Assembly (NCBI GenBank): GCA_022827055.1 | Contig: JAJDTR010000032.1 | Location: forward strand, 1-41,297 | Reading direction: 5' to 3' | Source of the DNA: Candidatus Poribacteria bacterium | Lineage (GTDB): Bacteria; Poribacteria; WGA-4E; JAJDTR01 | Length of the DNA stretch: 41,297 nucleotides | In this document: positions 26,114-35,543 of the stretch, piece by piece | How the letters are laid out: each line of letters starts with the position of its first letter | Position numbering within the stretch: the first letter of the stretch is position 1 | Made by a program: the position numbers and the translations under genes | The notes under the pieces: generated by a model | What the model saw: the letters and a program-made list of their open reading frames with translations, nothing else | What the model was told of the DNA's origin: nothing | Databases searched by the model: none

Positions 26114-26317
26114 GATAACTCCTTCATATTGTGATAGCGGGATTTATCTTGAAGAATTGCCCAAGTCATGTTCTCCCTCTTGATGAAGATGAGTCAGTAA
26201 ACGGACATCGGATGTTGAATGATTCCTGAATCGGCATTCTTCAATTCAGGAAGTAGAAACCCACGCCTCGCCAAATCCGATTTTGAATACATCTACTGAG
26301 TTCTTCCGCGAGAGGCA

Positions 26318-26346
26318 ATTATAACATGACCTGCTATGCCCCGCAA
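26318..26346 (-). promoter_or_regulatory. Promoter of the S41 protease gene
   Basis: On the minus strand: TTGCGG, 17-base spacer, TATAAT (26323-26318), preceded by TGT. It is about 205 bases upstream of the start codon. Confidence 0.6.
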
Positions 26347-26358
26347 CTGAAATAACCG

Positions 26359-27294
26359 TTAATGTCTTTCTACGGAGCCGCGCATTTGGCGCTTAGTCTG
26401 CCAGTCCGATTCGGGCAGCGTTTTCCACCGATTGTGCATCCAAAGCCATTGAGCGGGATACTGACGGATGTACTCCTCAAGACATTCCATCAACCGCGCA
26501 GTATTTGTCTGAACATCCTGTTCAAAACTATCGGACCGCTCAAGGGTAACCTGTGGCGAAATGTGCACATGGTGTCGGTCGTCTCGCTGGCGGATGTCTA
26601 GTGAAAAATGTAGCGGCGCCCCTGTCTTGAGCGCAAACGTAACAGGACCTCGGACGGCTGAAGTCGGTCGTCCAAAGAAATCCACGAAGACTCCTTCCCG
26701 ACCGGCGTCCTGGTCGGCGAAGAAACCGACAGCGTAGTTAGATTTTAATGCTCTGAACGTTTCCTTTACAGCTTGCTGACGAGGGATTAACTTCAAACTC
26801 AGAAGTTCCCTATACTTCCAAACTAACTCGTTAAGCCACCAGTTTTTGAGCGGAAAAGCCAGCGCCTTTGCCTGATCCGGGATGATAACACCGTAAACCA
26901 ACGCAAGAAGTTCCCAATTACCGAAATGTGGAAGAAAAACAACTGCGCCTCGTCCCGCCTCTAGAGAGTGTATGAGGTGTTCCGTACCCTCAACGCTTAC
27001 TTCTTGCCAAATGTTCCCGCCAGTCAATTTTGGGAAGCGCAAAAATTCGATACCTGTCTTGCCGACGTTGATGAAACTTTGTACGCCTATCTCCTGAAAT
27101 TCCCGTTCCGAAAACATATCTCCAAATGCAATTTTCAGGTTTTCCAAAGCAATCTGGCGGCGTCTTTTAAGCGCACGATACAGTAGTCTGCCGATCATAC
27201 TGCCGAGGTGCATTGCCAATCGCTTGGGCAAGCGACGCACAAACCAGCCGAATGCGGCAACGCAGAGATAGGGGACTCTATTAAAGATTTTCAT
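26359..27294 (-). CDS. Lipid A biosynthesis-type lysophospholipid acyltransferase
   Basis: A 311-residue LpxL/HtrB-type acyltransferase. An N-terminal membrane-associated segment is followed by the catalytic HX4E motif HFGNWE (His123, Glu128) in VVFLPHFGNWELL; later ADQDAGREGVFVDFFG is the typical second block. It transfers an acyl chain to lipid A precursors on the cytoplasmic face, which implies an outer membrane with LPS-like lipid. The length is normal. A weak promoter is proposed at 27343-27372. Confidence 0.93.
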   Translation of the reverse strand: MKIFNRVPYLCVAAFGWFVRRLPKRLAMHLGSMIGRLLYRALKRRRQIALENLKIAFGDMFSEREFQEIGVQSFINVGKTGIEFLRFPKLTGGNIWQEVSVEGTEHLIHSLEAGRGAVVFLPHFGNWELLALVYGVIIPDQAKALAFPLKNWWLNELVWKYRELLSLKLIPRQQAVKETFRALKSNYAVGFFADQDAGREGVFVDFFGRPTSAVRGPVTFALKTGAPLHFSLDIRQRDDRHHVHISPQVTLERSDSFEQDVQTNTARLMECLEEYIRQYPAQWLWMHNRWKTLPESDWQTKRQMRGSVERH

Positions 27295-27342
27295 ACGTAT
27301 TTATACGTTGAATGTCGCACGTTTGGGCAAAGATTTATTGAA

Positions 27343-27372
27343 ATGATAGCACACCCTTCAACCCAAGCGCAA
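27343..27372 (-). promoter_or_regulatory. Proposed promoter of the acyltransferase gene
   Basis: On the minus strand: TTGCGC, 18-base spacer, TATCAT (27348-27343), preceded by TGC. It lies about 50 bases before the start codon. Confidence 0.4.
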
Positions 27373-27468
27373 TTATGGGCAACAAATAGCAAAAAACGGC
27401 GACCGTCCGAGATAACTTCAACCTAGCTGAACGAATGACTGCCTAGTTCTTTGGTTCTCAGAATGCTC

Positions 27469-27497
27469 TTGATAGCGCTATACGGGTGGGTTATAAT
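27469..27497 (+). promoter_or_regulatory. sigma70-like promoter of the trpD unit
   Basis: TTGATA (27469-27474), 17-base spacer, TATAAT (27492-27497). This is the closest match to the consensus in the window. Confidence 0.75.
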
Positions 27498-27648
27498 TAC
27501 GGCTGTAGACAGAGATTAGTTCTTGATATTTAAAGCAACAACATAAGGCTGTCCAACCCAAAATCTAGATATTACGCGCTTGCGTGAAACTACCGACGCC
27601 AATCCCGTGGAGGAAGTAGCGTCCCGAAACGTGAGGAGATTTTCCAGG

Positions 27649-28659
27649 ATGATTCGAGAAGCAATCCAGAAAGTGGTTGACGGACAAAATTTGACCGAAA
27701 CCGAAATGACCGATACCATGACCGCAATCATGACGGGCGAGACGACGGATGCCCAAATCGCCAGTTTCATCACCGCACTTCGGATGAAAGGTGAAACACT
27801 GGAGGAGATCACCGGTGCGACTCGTGTGATGCGGTCAAAAGCGACGCCAGTCAAGACCAAACACGCTTTGGTCGTTGACACGTGCAGTACGGGCGGTACG
27901 CGTCTGGACTCGTTCAATATCTCGACCACTTCTGCCTTCGTGGTAGCGGGGGCGGGGATACCGGTGGCGAAACACGGCAATCGAGGGGTGACCCGCGCAA
28001 GCGGGAGTGCAAATGTGCTGATGGCGCTTGGCGTGAATATCGAGATTACACCGGAGCATGTCGGGCAGTGTATAGATGATGTCGGCATCGGATTCCTTTT
28101 CGCACCGGTATTGCACGGTGCGATGAAACATGCCATTGGACCGCGTCGGGAAATTGGACTCCGCACCATTTTCAATACGATTGCTCCCCTGACCAACCCG
28201 GCGGGCGCGGGCGCACAAGTGCTTGGAGTCTACGCGCCGGAGCTCACGGAAACGCATGCAAACGCGCTCAAGAGTTTCGGGAGTACGCATGCCTTTGTTG
28301 TACACGGCAACGATGGACTGGACGAAATCACAACAACGACGACGACACGGGTTTCGGAGTTGGCCGATGGGGATGTGAGGACCTATACACTCGATCCAAC
28401 CGAACTGGGGATTCCGAAGGCTCAGCCTGACGACCTCATTAGCGGCACACCCGAGGAGAATGCCGACACGATTGTGCGGCTGCTCAACGGTGAGCGAAGA
28501 TCAAAGCGGGATATCGTCCTACTCAATGCGGCAGCGGCGATTGTTGCCGGTGGAAAGGCGGAAGATTTGAAAGAGGGATTGAGCATAGCCGGGGAGTCAG
28601 TTGATTCCGGGAAAGCGTTAGAGAAGTTAGAAGGCTTAAAGGCAAAATCGAATGAATGA
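27649..28659 (+). CDS. trpD: Anthranilate phosphoribosyltransferase
   Basis: I use the ATG at 27649 (336 residues), preceded by GAGGAG; the reading frame opens earlier at a TTG, but the 23 extra residues have no family match. The enzyme joins anthranilate to PRPP, the second step of tryptophan synthesis. Landmarks are DTCSTGGTRLDSFNIST (PRPP site), KHGNRGVTRASGSANVL and LRTIFNTIAPLTNPAGA. The DTCSTGG loop is a variant of the usual DxxGTGG. It is followed by trpC after 24 bases; trpA, B, E and F are not in the window. Confidence 0.93.
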   Translation: MIREAIQKVVDGQNLTETEMTDTMTAIMTGETTDAQIASFITALRMKGETLEEITGATRVMRSKATPVKTKHALVVDTCSTGGTRLDSFNISTTSAFVVAGAGIPVAKHGNRGVTRASGSANVLMALGVNIEITPEHVGQCIDDVGIGFLFAPVLHGAMKHAIGPRREIGLRTIFNTIAPLTNPAGAGAQVLGVYAPELTETHANALKSFGSTHAFVVHGNDGLDEITTTTTTRVSELADGDVRTYTLDPTELGIPKAQPDDLISGTPEENADTIVRLLNGERRSKRDIVLLNAAAAIVAGGKAEDLKEGLSIAGESVDSGKALEKLEGLKAKSNE

Positions 28660-28683
28660 CAAGAGAGGCAATCGGAGAAACCG

Positions 28684-29472
28684 TTGATTCTTGATACAAT
28701 AGTCGCGCACAAACGAAGAGAACTCAAGCAGGACAGGGAGCGCACACCACTTCAAGCACTGAAAATTCAAATCCCCGATTTGCCGCCGACGCGGGATTTC
28801 AAGGCTTCTCTGACGGTGCCGGGCGCAGTCAACCTCATTGCCGAAGTAAAAAGGAAATCACCAAGCAAGGGGATTATCCGCGAGGATTTTGATCCGGTTA
28901 AGATTGCCAAAATCTACGCGGGTAACGGCGCCTCCGCAATTTCCGTCCTCACCGACCATGAGTTCTTCGGCGGCGACCTCTCTTTTCTGAGCGCGATTCG
29001 TAACGCTGTTGATGTGCCGCTATTGCGAAAAGATTTCACCATCGACGAATACCACATCTATCAAGCGCGCGCCGCGGGAGCGGATGCCGTTCTGCTCATC
29101 GTTGCAATCCTGACGCCGGAGCAATTGCGAGAGTTCATCGGAGTTGCAAAGCATCTCGATCTCGCCGCCCTTGTCGAAGTACACACTCAAACAGAATTGG
29201 ACATTGCCCTTGACGTGGGGGCGGAAATCATCGGCATCAACAACCGAGACCTGAAAACCTTCCACACGGATATTGCCACGTCCTTCCACCTGCGGAAATC
29301 AATTCCAAACGACAAAATCGTTGTGAGCGAAAGCGGTATTTACAGTCGTGAGGACGTGATCAGACTCGGCGAAGCGGCCATGGACGCAATCCTCGTGGGT
29401 GAGTCGCTGATGAGGAGCGCCGATATCGGCGGGAAGGTCGGGGCGTTGCTCGGATCCAAGGGGGCTTCGTGA
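28684..29472 (+). CDS. trpC: Indole-3-glycerol phosphate synthase
   Basis: A 262-residue TIM-barrel enzyme that closes the indole ring from CdRP. The start codon is TTG (TTGATTCTTGAT), with CGGAGA upstream. Landmarks are LIAEVKRKSPSKG, VLTDHEFFGGDLSFL, VPLLRKDFTIDEY, EVHTQTELDIAL, IGINNRDLKTF and ESGIYSREDV, all typical of TrpC including the catalytic Lys and Glu. Its TGA overlaps the start of the dioxygenase gene (GTGA), so the two proteins are translationally coupled. Confidence 0.95.
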   Translation: MILDTIVAHKRRELKQDRERTPLQALKIQIPDLPPTRDFKASLTVPGAVNLIAEVKRKSPSKGIIREDFDPVKIAKIYAGNGASAISVLTDHEFFGGDLSFLSAIRNAVDVPLLRKDFTIDEYHIYQARAAGADAVLLIVAILTPEQLREFIGVAKHLDLAALVEVHTQTELDIALDVGAEIIGINNRDLKTFHTDIATSFHLRKSIPNDKIVVSESGIYSREDVIRLGEAAMDAILVGESLMRSADIGGKVGALLGSKGAS

Positions 29473-30269
29473 AATTAACAGAAAAGGCTGTCGAACAGTT
29501 TCAACGAGAAGGATATCTCAAGATTGGTCATCGCGTTTTGGACGATAGTCACTTGGCAACCCTGCGAGAACATTACGATTCAGTGTTCGCGCAGAAACAC
29601 GGAACATTCGGTGAGGGGATGCGCAACATCGCCGCGATTGGCGAGTCTGCCGATGATCCGGAAGCCGACCACTCCGAGGTAATGCTTCAGATACAACAGA
29701 TGTGGCAGCGAGACGAGGCCTTTCGGGAGTTGCTGTATCACTCGCCTTTACTTGACATTGCCGAGAGCCTTATTGGACCCAATATCCAAGTTTTCTTCGA
29801 CCAAGCCCTCTACAAGCCCGCGAAACACGGAGGTGCGGTACACTGGCATCAGGACAACGGATACTGGGGTTGCGTCCCTCCGAATCTGGTAAGCATCTGG
29901 ATGGCGCTCGACGACGCCGATGAAGAAAACGGCTGTATGAATGTAATTCCGGGCAGCCACCGCGAGGGAGGTGCGGAACATGAGCGGGCAATGACGGAAA
30001 AGGGTAAGTTGCCGGCTCTTTTGACGGCTAAGGTGGATACCGAACGCGCCGTGGCGGTTCCGGTCAAAGCGGGGTACGCGATGGTGCATCACTGCCTGAT
30101 GCTTCACCAAACGAATCCGAATACATCGACACGCGAGCGTAGAGCGATGATAATTCACTACATGCCGACCGGGACGCGAACTCGGGAAGGTGCTCTGTTG
30201 GTTGAACAGCCGGTGGTGCGTGGCGAGTTTCAGGTTAAAGACGAGAGTGGAGAGGAAGTCCGGGCATGA
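29469..30269 (+). CDS. PhyH-family 2-oxoglutarate/Fe(II) dioxygenase
   Basis: A 266-residue phytanoyl-CoA dioxygenase-family protein with a GTG start overlapping trpC (GTGA). The iron triad is His127-x-Asp129 in HWHQDNGYWG and His213 in LMLHQTNPN; Arg224, 11 residues beyond His213, is in place to bind 2-oxoglutarate. The core also has NGCMNVIPGSHREG. The substrate is unknown; the family hydroxylates many small molecules. Being coupled to trpC suggests an indole- or tryptophan-derived substrate, or simply operon expansion; the sequence cannot decide. Confidence 0.9.
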   Translation: MKLTEKAVEQFQREGYLKIGHRVLDDSHLATLREHYDSVFAQKHGTFGEGMRNIAAIGESADDPEADHSEVMLQIQQMWQRDEAFRELLYHSPLLDIAESLIGPNIQVFFDQALYKPAKHGGAVHWHQDNGYWGCVPPNLVSIWMALDDADEENGCMNVIPGSHREGGAEHERAMTEKGKLPALLTAKVDTERAVAVPVKAGYAMVHHCLMLHQTNPNTSTRERRAMIIHYMPTGTRTREGALLVEQPVVRGEFQVKDESGEEVRA

Positions 30270-30306
30270 TGATTGAAGAGGGTTCCCTATCAATCAACCG
30301 ACGCAT

Positions 30307-30792
30307 TCATGATTCTTGTGAAGATTCATCCGTTTCGATGTCCGCTTCCGTCATAACTTGGATGCCTTGCCTTCGGAGCAATGCTGCCGTTACTCCATCA
30401 CCGTCGCCGAGTTCGCCGGTGAAAGTTCCGTCGTAGATTCGACCGCAACCGCAGGAAGGGCTTTTCGACTTGAGAACGGCGTGCGTGGCGTTGTGTGATT
30501 TGGCAATCTCGAGCGTTTGATGCGCGCCGCCTAGGAATTCACTCGTTTTATCCTCTCCTTCAACGGTAATGACGGAGGCGGATCCATCAAGCACATCCGC
30601 TCCATCGCCGCCGACGATCTCCGCGGGAGGACGTGGAGTTGACAATCCGCCGAGCTGTTCGGGGCAGACCGGAACGAATTCGTCCCCTCCCAACCTCTCC
30701 ATCACCTCGTCGCTCTTGCTATCGCGTCCGTTGTGACGGCACTTCACGCCTAACAGGCACGCGCTTATCAACACTTTTTTCACGGTCTGCAC
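30307..30792 (-). CDS. DUF523 family protein
   Basis: A 161-residue protein with the DUF523 hallmarks ISACLLGVKCRHNGRDS, VCPEQLGGLSTPRPPAE and KSKSPSCGCGRIYDG. The conserved cysteines (Cys12, Cys19, Cys43 and those in SPSCGCG) suggest a metal or redox site. The biochemical role is unknown. It lies 29 bases downstream of prmC on the same strand and ends the rho-rpmE-prfA-prmC cluster. Confidence 0.88.
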   Translation of the reverse strand: MQTVKKVLISACLLGVKCRHNGRDSKSDEVMERLGGDEFVPVCPEQLGGLSTPRPPAEIVGGDGADVLDGSASVITVEGEDKTSEFLGGAHQTLEIAKSHNATHAVLKSKSPSCGCGRIYDGTFTGELGDGDGVTAALLRRQGIQVMTEADIETDESSQES

Positions 30793-30821
30793 TCGGTTGC
30801 TTTGGCGGGTTCAGGACGAAT

Positions 30822-31682
30822 TCACTCCACGGTGGCAATAACAACACGCTCCACACCGGAATAGTCATTGATGACTTGGCAGCCAACATACGCCGAATTG
30901 GATTGAACTATGTCTTGGACGTCCGGGCCATGGTTATGGCCGATTTCAAGACCGACTCGTCCACCCGGCTTGAGGAATCGGGGAGCATCTTCAAGAATGC
31001 ATGTAATGACATCGAGTCCATCTGCCCCCGCGAGAAGTGCGGTCTCTGGTTCGTGGTCGCGTACATCAGGCAGCAGGGAAGGGTATTCCGCCGTGCTTAC
31101 ATAGGGCGGGTTGGAAACTATCCAATCAAATCGTGGATTCGGCAACTCCTCTAAAGGTTCGAAGAGATTGCCTTGCAGGAATGTCAGCCGATCGGCACAT
31201 TTATGGGCGACAGCGTTTTTCTGTGCGACTTCAAGGGCATCCGCCGATATATCCGTGGCAGTCATTTCCCACTCCGGTCGGTTTACCGCAAGGCTAATTG
31301 CGATCGCACCGCTCCCTGTACCGATGTCAATCAGTTGGCACTGCGGTTCTTGGGTTTGGAGAACATTTTCGACCAACACCTCCGTCTCCGGGCGGGGAAT
31401 TAATACTCGGGAGTCTACGTAAAAGTCGAGGGAGAAGAACTCTTTACGGTTTGTAAGGTAGCTAACCGGCGCATGAGCGACTCGTTTCTTGATGAGTTCT
31501 CGGAATGCCGCGAGGTGTTCGGGATAAACCGGCATCTCAAACCGCAAATAGAGTTGCAATCGGCTTGTGTCTAGGACATGGCTGAGCAGCAACTCGGCAT
31601 CCAGACGAGGCCCGGGGATGCCGCAACGCTTGAAGTATTCGGTTGTCCACTGAATGAGGTCGAGGACGCGCCAGGTTTTCAC
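30822..31682 (-). CDS. prmC: Release factor glutamine methyltransferase
   Basis: A 286-residue SAM-dependent enzyme that methylates the glutamine of the GGQ motif in release factors. It has [14 protein letters not shown] (SAM site) and the catalytic NPPY in [10 protein letters not shown], after a helical N-terminal substrate-binding domain. The start is GTG, overlapping the prfA stop as GTGA, so enzyme and substrate are co-translated. Confidence 0.95.
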   Translation of the reverse strand: MKTWRVLDLIQWTTEYFKRCGIPGPRLDAELLLSHVLDTSRLQLYLRFEMPVYPEHLAAFRELIKKRVAHAPVSYLTNRKEFFSLDFYVDSRVLIPRPETEVLVENVLQTQEPQCQLIDIGTGSGAIAISLAVNRPEWEMTATDISADALEVAQKNAVAHKCADRLTFLQGNLFEPLEELPNPRFDWIVSNPPYVSTAEYPSLLPDVRDHEPETALLAGADGLDVITCILEDAPRFLKPGGRVGLEIGHNHGPDVQDIVQSNSAYVGCQVINDYSGVERVVIATVE

Positions 31683-32749
31683 GGCTGCAGTGTCTTTAAC
31701 TTTTCCGTCTGATCGGCAGTCGTCAGCGCGCCGATAAGGGGGTCGAGTTCTCCATCCAAAACAGCGTCGAGTTGATGAATGGTTAATCCGATTCGATGAT
31801 CCGTGACACGGGTTTGAGGAAAATTGTAGGTGCGAATTTTCTCGCTTCGGTCACCGCTTCCGACCATCGTTCTGCGCGTTTGAGATCTTTCGGCGTCTTG
31901 CTCTAGTTGCATCTGCTCCAGAAGACGAGAGCGTAGAATTTTCATCGCCTTCGCTCGATTCTTGTGCTGTGATTTTTCATCTTGGCAGGTAACCACAAGA
32001 TCTGTCGGTAAGTGGGTAATCCGCACCGCCGAGTCGGTCGTATTGACGCTCTGTCCGCCAGGCCCCGAAGAACGGTACAGGTCAATGCGAATATCTGAAG
32101 GCTCGATGACAAGATCGACCTCTTCCGCCTCGGGCAATACGGCGACGCTGACGGCTGACGTATGGATCCGCCCGCTGCCTTCCGTTGCAGGAACCCTCTG
32201 CACCCTGTGAATGCCGCCTTCGAATTTCAATTTGCTGTAGGCGCGATCGCCTTGTAGTGAGAAGATGACCTCCTTGAATCCCTTGAGTCCCGTCTCGTTT
32301 GCGTTGAGTATTTCAATCTTCCATCCCTGACGCTCGGCATACCGCGAATACATTCGGAAGAGTTCCGCCGCAAACAAACTCGCCTCCTCGCCCCCGGTGC
32401 CGGCGCGAATCTCGGTGATTACATTCTTTTCGTCGTTCACGTCTTTCGGAAGCATAAGCAACTGAAGTTGCTGCTCCAGTTGCTCCTTCTGCTTCGTCAG
32501 TAATTCAAACTCTCCCTTAGCCAATTCGACAAGGTCTTCCTCTGTCTCCTCTTCTAGCAGAGATAGAACCTCCTCCGCTTCCGCCTGCACTTTTTGGTAT
32601 TCTTTGAACGTCGAAACGATCGGGGCGAGTTCCGCATGCGTCTTCGCTAGGCTTTGCAACCTTTGCGGATTGGATATCTGAGTTGGATCGGACAACGCTC
32701 TCTCGACCTCAACGTATTTGGCTTCAATGTCTTTTAGCTTGTCAAACAT
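31679..32749 (-). CDS. prfA: Peptide chain release factor 1
   Basis: A 356-residue factor that ends translation at UAA and UAG. The GGQ motif is in [16 protein letters not shown], and [14 protein letters not shown] is the RF1 (not RF2) signature of the codon-recognition domain. It is part of the common rho-rpmE-prfA-prmC order. Confidence 0.97.
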   Translation of the reverse strand: MFDKLKDIEAKYVEVERALSDPTQISNPQRLQSLAKTHAELAPIVSTFKEYQKVQAEAEEVLSLLEEETEEDLVELAKGEFELLTKQKEQLEQQLQLLMLPKDVNDEKNVITEIRAGTGGEEASLFAAELFRMYSRYAERQGWKIEILNANETGLKGFKEVIFSLQGDRAYSKLKFEGGIHRVQRVPATEGSGRIHTSAVSVAVLPEAEEVDLVIEPSDIRIDLYRSSGPGGQSVNTTDSAVRITHLPTDLVVTCQDEKSQHKNRAKAMKILRSRLLEQMQLEQDAERSQTRRTMVGSGDRSEKIRTYNFPQTRVTDHRIGLTIHQLDAVLDGELDPLIGALTTADQTEKLKTLQP

Positions 32750-32894
32750 CTTAAACTCGTACCTCGTATTTTCGACGCCCGATACACCGCCCCACTGTCA
32801 AATAATTTAACCTAAACACCCGTGTGCTCCTATGGCACGATGAACCCCGCCTCCGGTGCGGCATGATGAATCCACTCGTGAGTATGTGTCCAGC

Positions 32895-33107
32895 TTACTC
32901 TTTCGCCGTGAGACCGTAGCGTCGACGGAAGCTCTCTACACGACCGGCGGTATCAATTACGCGGCTCTGCTGCCCGGTGTAAAACGGGTGGCACTTGGCG
33001 CAAACGTCTATTCCCATTTTAGGTTTTGTGGAAATTGTCTTATACGTTGCACCGCATGCACAAGTAATCACACAATCCATGTTTTCCGGATGGATCTCTG
33101 GTTTCAT
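32895..33107 (-). CDS. rpmE: 50S ribosomal protein L31, zinc-binding form
   Basis: A 70-residue protein with the zinc ligands Cys16, Cys18, Cys36 and Cys39 (CACG and CAKCH) and the usual HPFYTG and RRYG segments. GGAGG lies 7 bases before the ATG. It sits between rho and prfA, as in many bacteria. Confidence 0.95.
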   Translation of the reverse strand: MKPEIHPENMDCVITCACGATYKTISTKPKMGIDVCAKCHPFYTGQQSRVIDTAGRVESFRRRYGLTAKE

Positions 33108-33165
33108 GATATGTCCTCCACGTCTGAAACATTAAAGTGTAAAAATCTGCAATTTTGGAATGGCA

Positions 33166-34485
33166 TTAGTATCGCGCACTGCGCGTCGATCCGTTCTTGC
33201 TTCTATTGTTGTTTACCATCATTTCGATGAATTCTTCGTTTGATTCGGTCTTGCCCAGTTGTTCAACCAAAAGCTCCATTGATTCAGCGGTGTTCATCTG
33301 GCCCATGAATTTTCGCAACACCCATACTTTGCTGAGCGCCTCCGGTTTAAGCAGCAGTTCTTCGCGCCTCGTTTTAGATTTTTCGATATTGATGGAGGGG
33401 AAGATGCGCCGATCCAGAAGTGAGCGTTCAAGATGAATTTCCATGTTCGCGGTGCCTTTGAACTCCTCATAGATATGTTCATCAGCACGACTTTCAGTAT
33501 CAATCAATACCGTTGCGAGAATTGTCAAGCTACCGCCTTCTTCAATCTTCCTGGCGGCACCGCAAAAGCGCCGTGGTTTGACGAAAGCGAGCGCGTCCAA
33601 ACCTCCCGACAGCGTCTTGCCGCTGTGAGGAGCCATAACGTTATGCGCCCGTGCCAACCGCGTCATGCTATCTAACAATATGACCACGTCCTTGCCGTAT
33701 TCCACCCACCTTCGCGCCTTCTCGATGACCATGTCCGCGACCTGAATATGCCGCTCCGGATGTTCGTCAAAGGTCGAACTGATAACCTCGCCTTTGACGG
33801 ATCTGGCGACATCCGTCACCTCTTCCGGACGTTCATCAATCAAGAGAAAAATCAGCTTTACTTCCGGATGGTTCGCCTCTATTCCCCGTGCGATATTTTT
33901 CAGGATTGTCGTTTTACCGCTGTAGGGCGGCGCGACAATCAATCCGCGTTGCCCTTTACCTATAGGTGACATCAGGTCAACAATGCGGGTAGAAAACTCA
34001 AAGGGATCGTGCTCCAGTTGAAACCGCTCATCGGGATATACCGGAGTGAGATTGTCAAAGAGAATTCTCTCTTTGGCTATCTCGGGATTCTCCCGGTTGA
34101 CGGTTTCAATCTGCAGCAGAGCAAAGTAGCGTTCCTCTTTGTTCTCGCTCTTCTTGGGCGGACGTATCTTCCCTGCGACCTCATGGCCGGTGCGAAGATC
34201 GAACCGACGAATTTGCGACGGAGATACATAGATGTCGTCATTACTTTGCAGGTAGTTGTAACGAGACGATCTAAGAAAACCGTATCCCTGATCCCGGTCA
34301 TGTAAAATTTCGAGCACACCCGAACCGGACAACGCGTTGGTGTTCTCAGCTTTGGCTTCAAGAATTCGGGTAATCAACTCCTGTTTGCGAAGTCCGCTGT
34401 AGCCTGTGATCCCGAGTTTTCGGGCCATAGCGTTCAGTTCGGAGATTCTCATTTCTTGGAGTTTACCGATGTCCAAATTCTCCAT
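33166..34485 (-). CDS. rho: Transcription termination factor Rho
   Basis: A 439-residue hexameric RNA helicase. The N-terminal Rho_N (about 6-45) is followed by the cold-shock-like RNA-binding domain ([18 protein letters not shown]) and the ATPase core with P-loop APPYSGKTT (185-193, Lys191), [13 protein letters not shown] and [10 protein letters not shown]. The usual P-loop is APPKAGKT, so Tyr replaces Lys at position 188; the catalytic Lys191 is intact. GAGGAG lies 11 bases before the ATG. It heads the rho-rpmE-prfA-prmC cluster. Confidence 0.97.
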   Translation of the reverse strand: MENLDIGKLQEMRISELNAMARKLGITGYSGLRKQELITRILEAKAENTNALSGSGVLEILHDRDQGYGFLRSSRYNYLQSNDDIYVSPSQIRRFDLRTGHEVAGKIRPPKKSENKEERYFALLQIETVNRENPEIAKERILFDNLTPVYPDERFQLEHDPFEFSTRIVDLMSPIGKGQRGLIVAPPYSGKTTILKNIARGIEANHPEVKLIFLLIDERPEEVTDVARSVKGEVISSTFDEHPERHIQVADMVIEKARRWVEYGKDVVILLDSMTRLARAHNVMAPHSGKTLSGGLDALAFVKPRRFCGAARKIEEGGSLTILATVLIDTESRADEHIYEEFKGTANMEIHLERSLLDRRIFPSINIEKSKTRREELLLKPEALSKVWVLRKFMGQMNTAESMELLVEQLGKTESNEEFIEMMVNNNRSKNGSTRSARY

Positions 34486-34582
34486 AATCTTCGTTACTCC
34501 TCGTTTATCACTAGACTTTCATAGATTACTCAGTGTGTATAGGGTTCAGCTATGAAGCTAAGCACCGATCTGATTTCAATCT

Positions 34583-34720
34583 ATGGATTTGTTTTATACC
34601 GACAAGACACAGACTCAGGGGAAGCTCACCGAATTGGAGGTAGAATCAACTATTCACTTTGGGGTGCCTTCGGTTGAGAAATGGAGGGGTTTCCTTGGAA
34701 AGTATGACCTCATCGTGTAG
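34583..34720 (+). pseudogene. Possible remnant of a small PD-(D/E)XK endonuclease-like gene
   Basis: A 45-codon frame contains TQTQGKLTELEVES, then 17 residues, then KYDLIV before a TAG. Proteins of the group I intron-associated PD-(D/E)XK family have the same layout: KGxLxExKV, about 17 residues, RYDLVVD. After the stop, a shifted frame reads GKLIVTQRN, loosely like the GRLxRVQxKT that follows in the family. The match is short and found by eye, so it is a weak call. Confidence 0.3.
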
Positions 34721-35075
34721 GTGGCTTTGACGCCGCGGGCAAGTTAATCGTCACCCAGCGAAACCATCAGAATCTCCTGGCTGGGTAAAGATATCTCTTG
34801 GCATTGCTCAAATGGATTTAATGAATAGAATATCTATTATGCGCCCTCGGTGGATGACCGTACCCAATTGATTTTGACAGAATATAAGCCGCGTTCACTG
34901 ACGTATTTTGGGATTCGGGTTTGGTCGGTTTCTGGCTTCAGGCATTACCAGACGAATTATCACATAGACGAGATCTCACATCAGAAATTGAAGGGGGACA
35001 ACGACTCCTTCACTTCAAGGCGGGGGGTCTCGGCTCTTTTAGGACATGTTAGCGTGCGATTGTGGCAAATACACA

Positions 35076-35291
35076 CTACCCACACAGTCTTCTTCTAATA
35101 ACTCCGTCTAACCCGTTAAGAAACATCAGCCTTTTTTGGGTTTCGGCAGCGGAGGGCAAATGTTCACAATCTGCCTTTAAGTCACGATGATCCATCCCCG
35201 TATCAAACTGTAGGGGGTTTTCGATCTGTTTGACGAAGTAATCCTCGCTGTGGAAAATTGCAGGTGGGAATATCAGTATTTCAATTATACA
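35076..35291 (-). pseudogene. Possible gene remnant, unknown
   Basis: An open frame of 71 codons between stops has no start codon near its beginning, but reads as protein-like: IFHSEDYFVKQIENPLQF, then MDHRDLK and AETQKRLMFLNGLDGVI. The first ATG comes after about 30 codons. I recognise no family. It could be the 3' end of a lost gene. Confidence 0.25.
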
Positions 35292-35478
35292 TTAGCCGTT
35301 GATGATTCGTCAAGACTATTTGCACATAAATAACGCCCGCCATAAGAAATAGTTTCATCGGTAGCAGGGAATAAGAGTCCGATTCAGTAACTTACAACCC
35401 AATCGACATGTCGCGGTTCATTATTTCTGAAATGCGTGTGAGAACAGGTTGACACCGGATATGCAGCGCTAATCGCGG

Positions 35479-35507
35479 TTGACACTCCGCGCCTCTCAAG
35501 CTACAAT
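35479..35507 (+). promoter_or_regulatory. sigma70-like promoter of the alcohol dehydrogenase
   Basis: TTGACA (35479-35484), 17-base spacer, TACAAT (35502-35507). The start codon is 36 bases downstream of the -10, so the leader is only about 30 bases, without a clear ribosome-binding site. Confidence 0.7.
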
Positions 35508-35543
35508 GACGGCATCCCTTCACACAAGACATCACACTTCGGC

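Larger units (their letters stand above)
27295..27648. other. Divergent promoter region between the acyltransferase and trpD
   Basis: This stretch holds two opposing promoters (27343-27372 minus, 27469-27497 plus). The trpD leader of about 145 bases has no trp-codon leader peptide and no T-box sequence that I can see. Confidence 0.5.
34486..35543. other. Gene-poor region with remnants between rho and the alcohol dehydrogenase
   Basis: No intact gene is supported. Two remnants are listed separately (34583-34720 plus, 35076-35291 minus). The remainder is not protein-like in either direction, and an ORF at 34850-35098 shows no homology that I recognise. The promoter of the alcohol dehydrogenase is at 35479-35507. 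Confidence 0.5.

Noticed and set aside
27498..27648. trp attenuator or T-box in the trpD leader
   Set aside because: No leader peptide with Trp codons, no T-box sequence and no terminator hairpin were found.
34850..35098. 82-codon ORF
   Set aside because: Composition and sequence are not protein-like, and there is no ribosome-binding site or family match.
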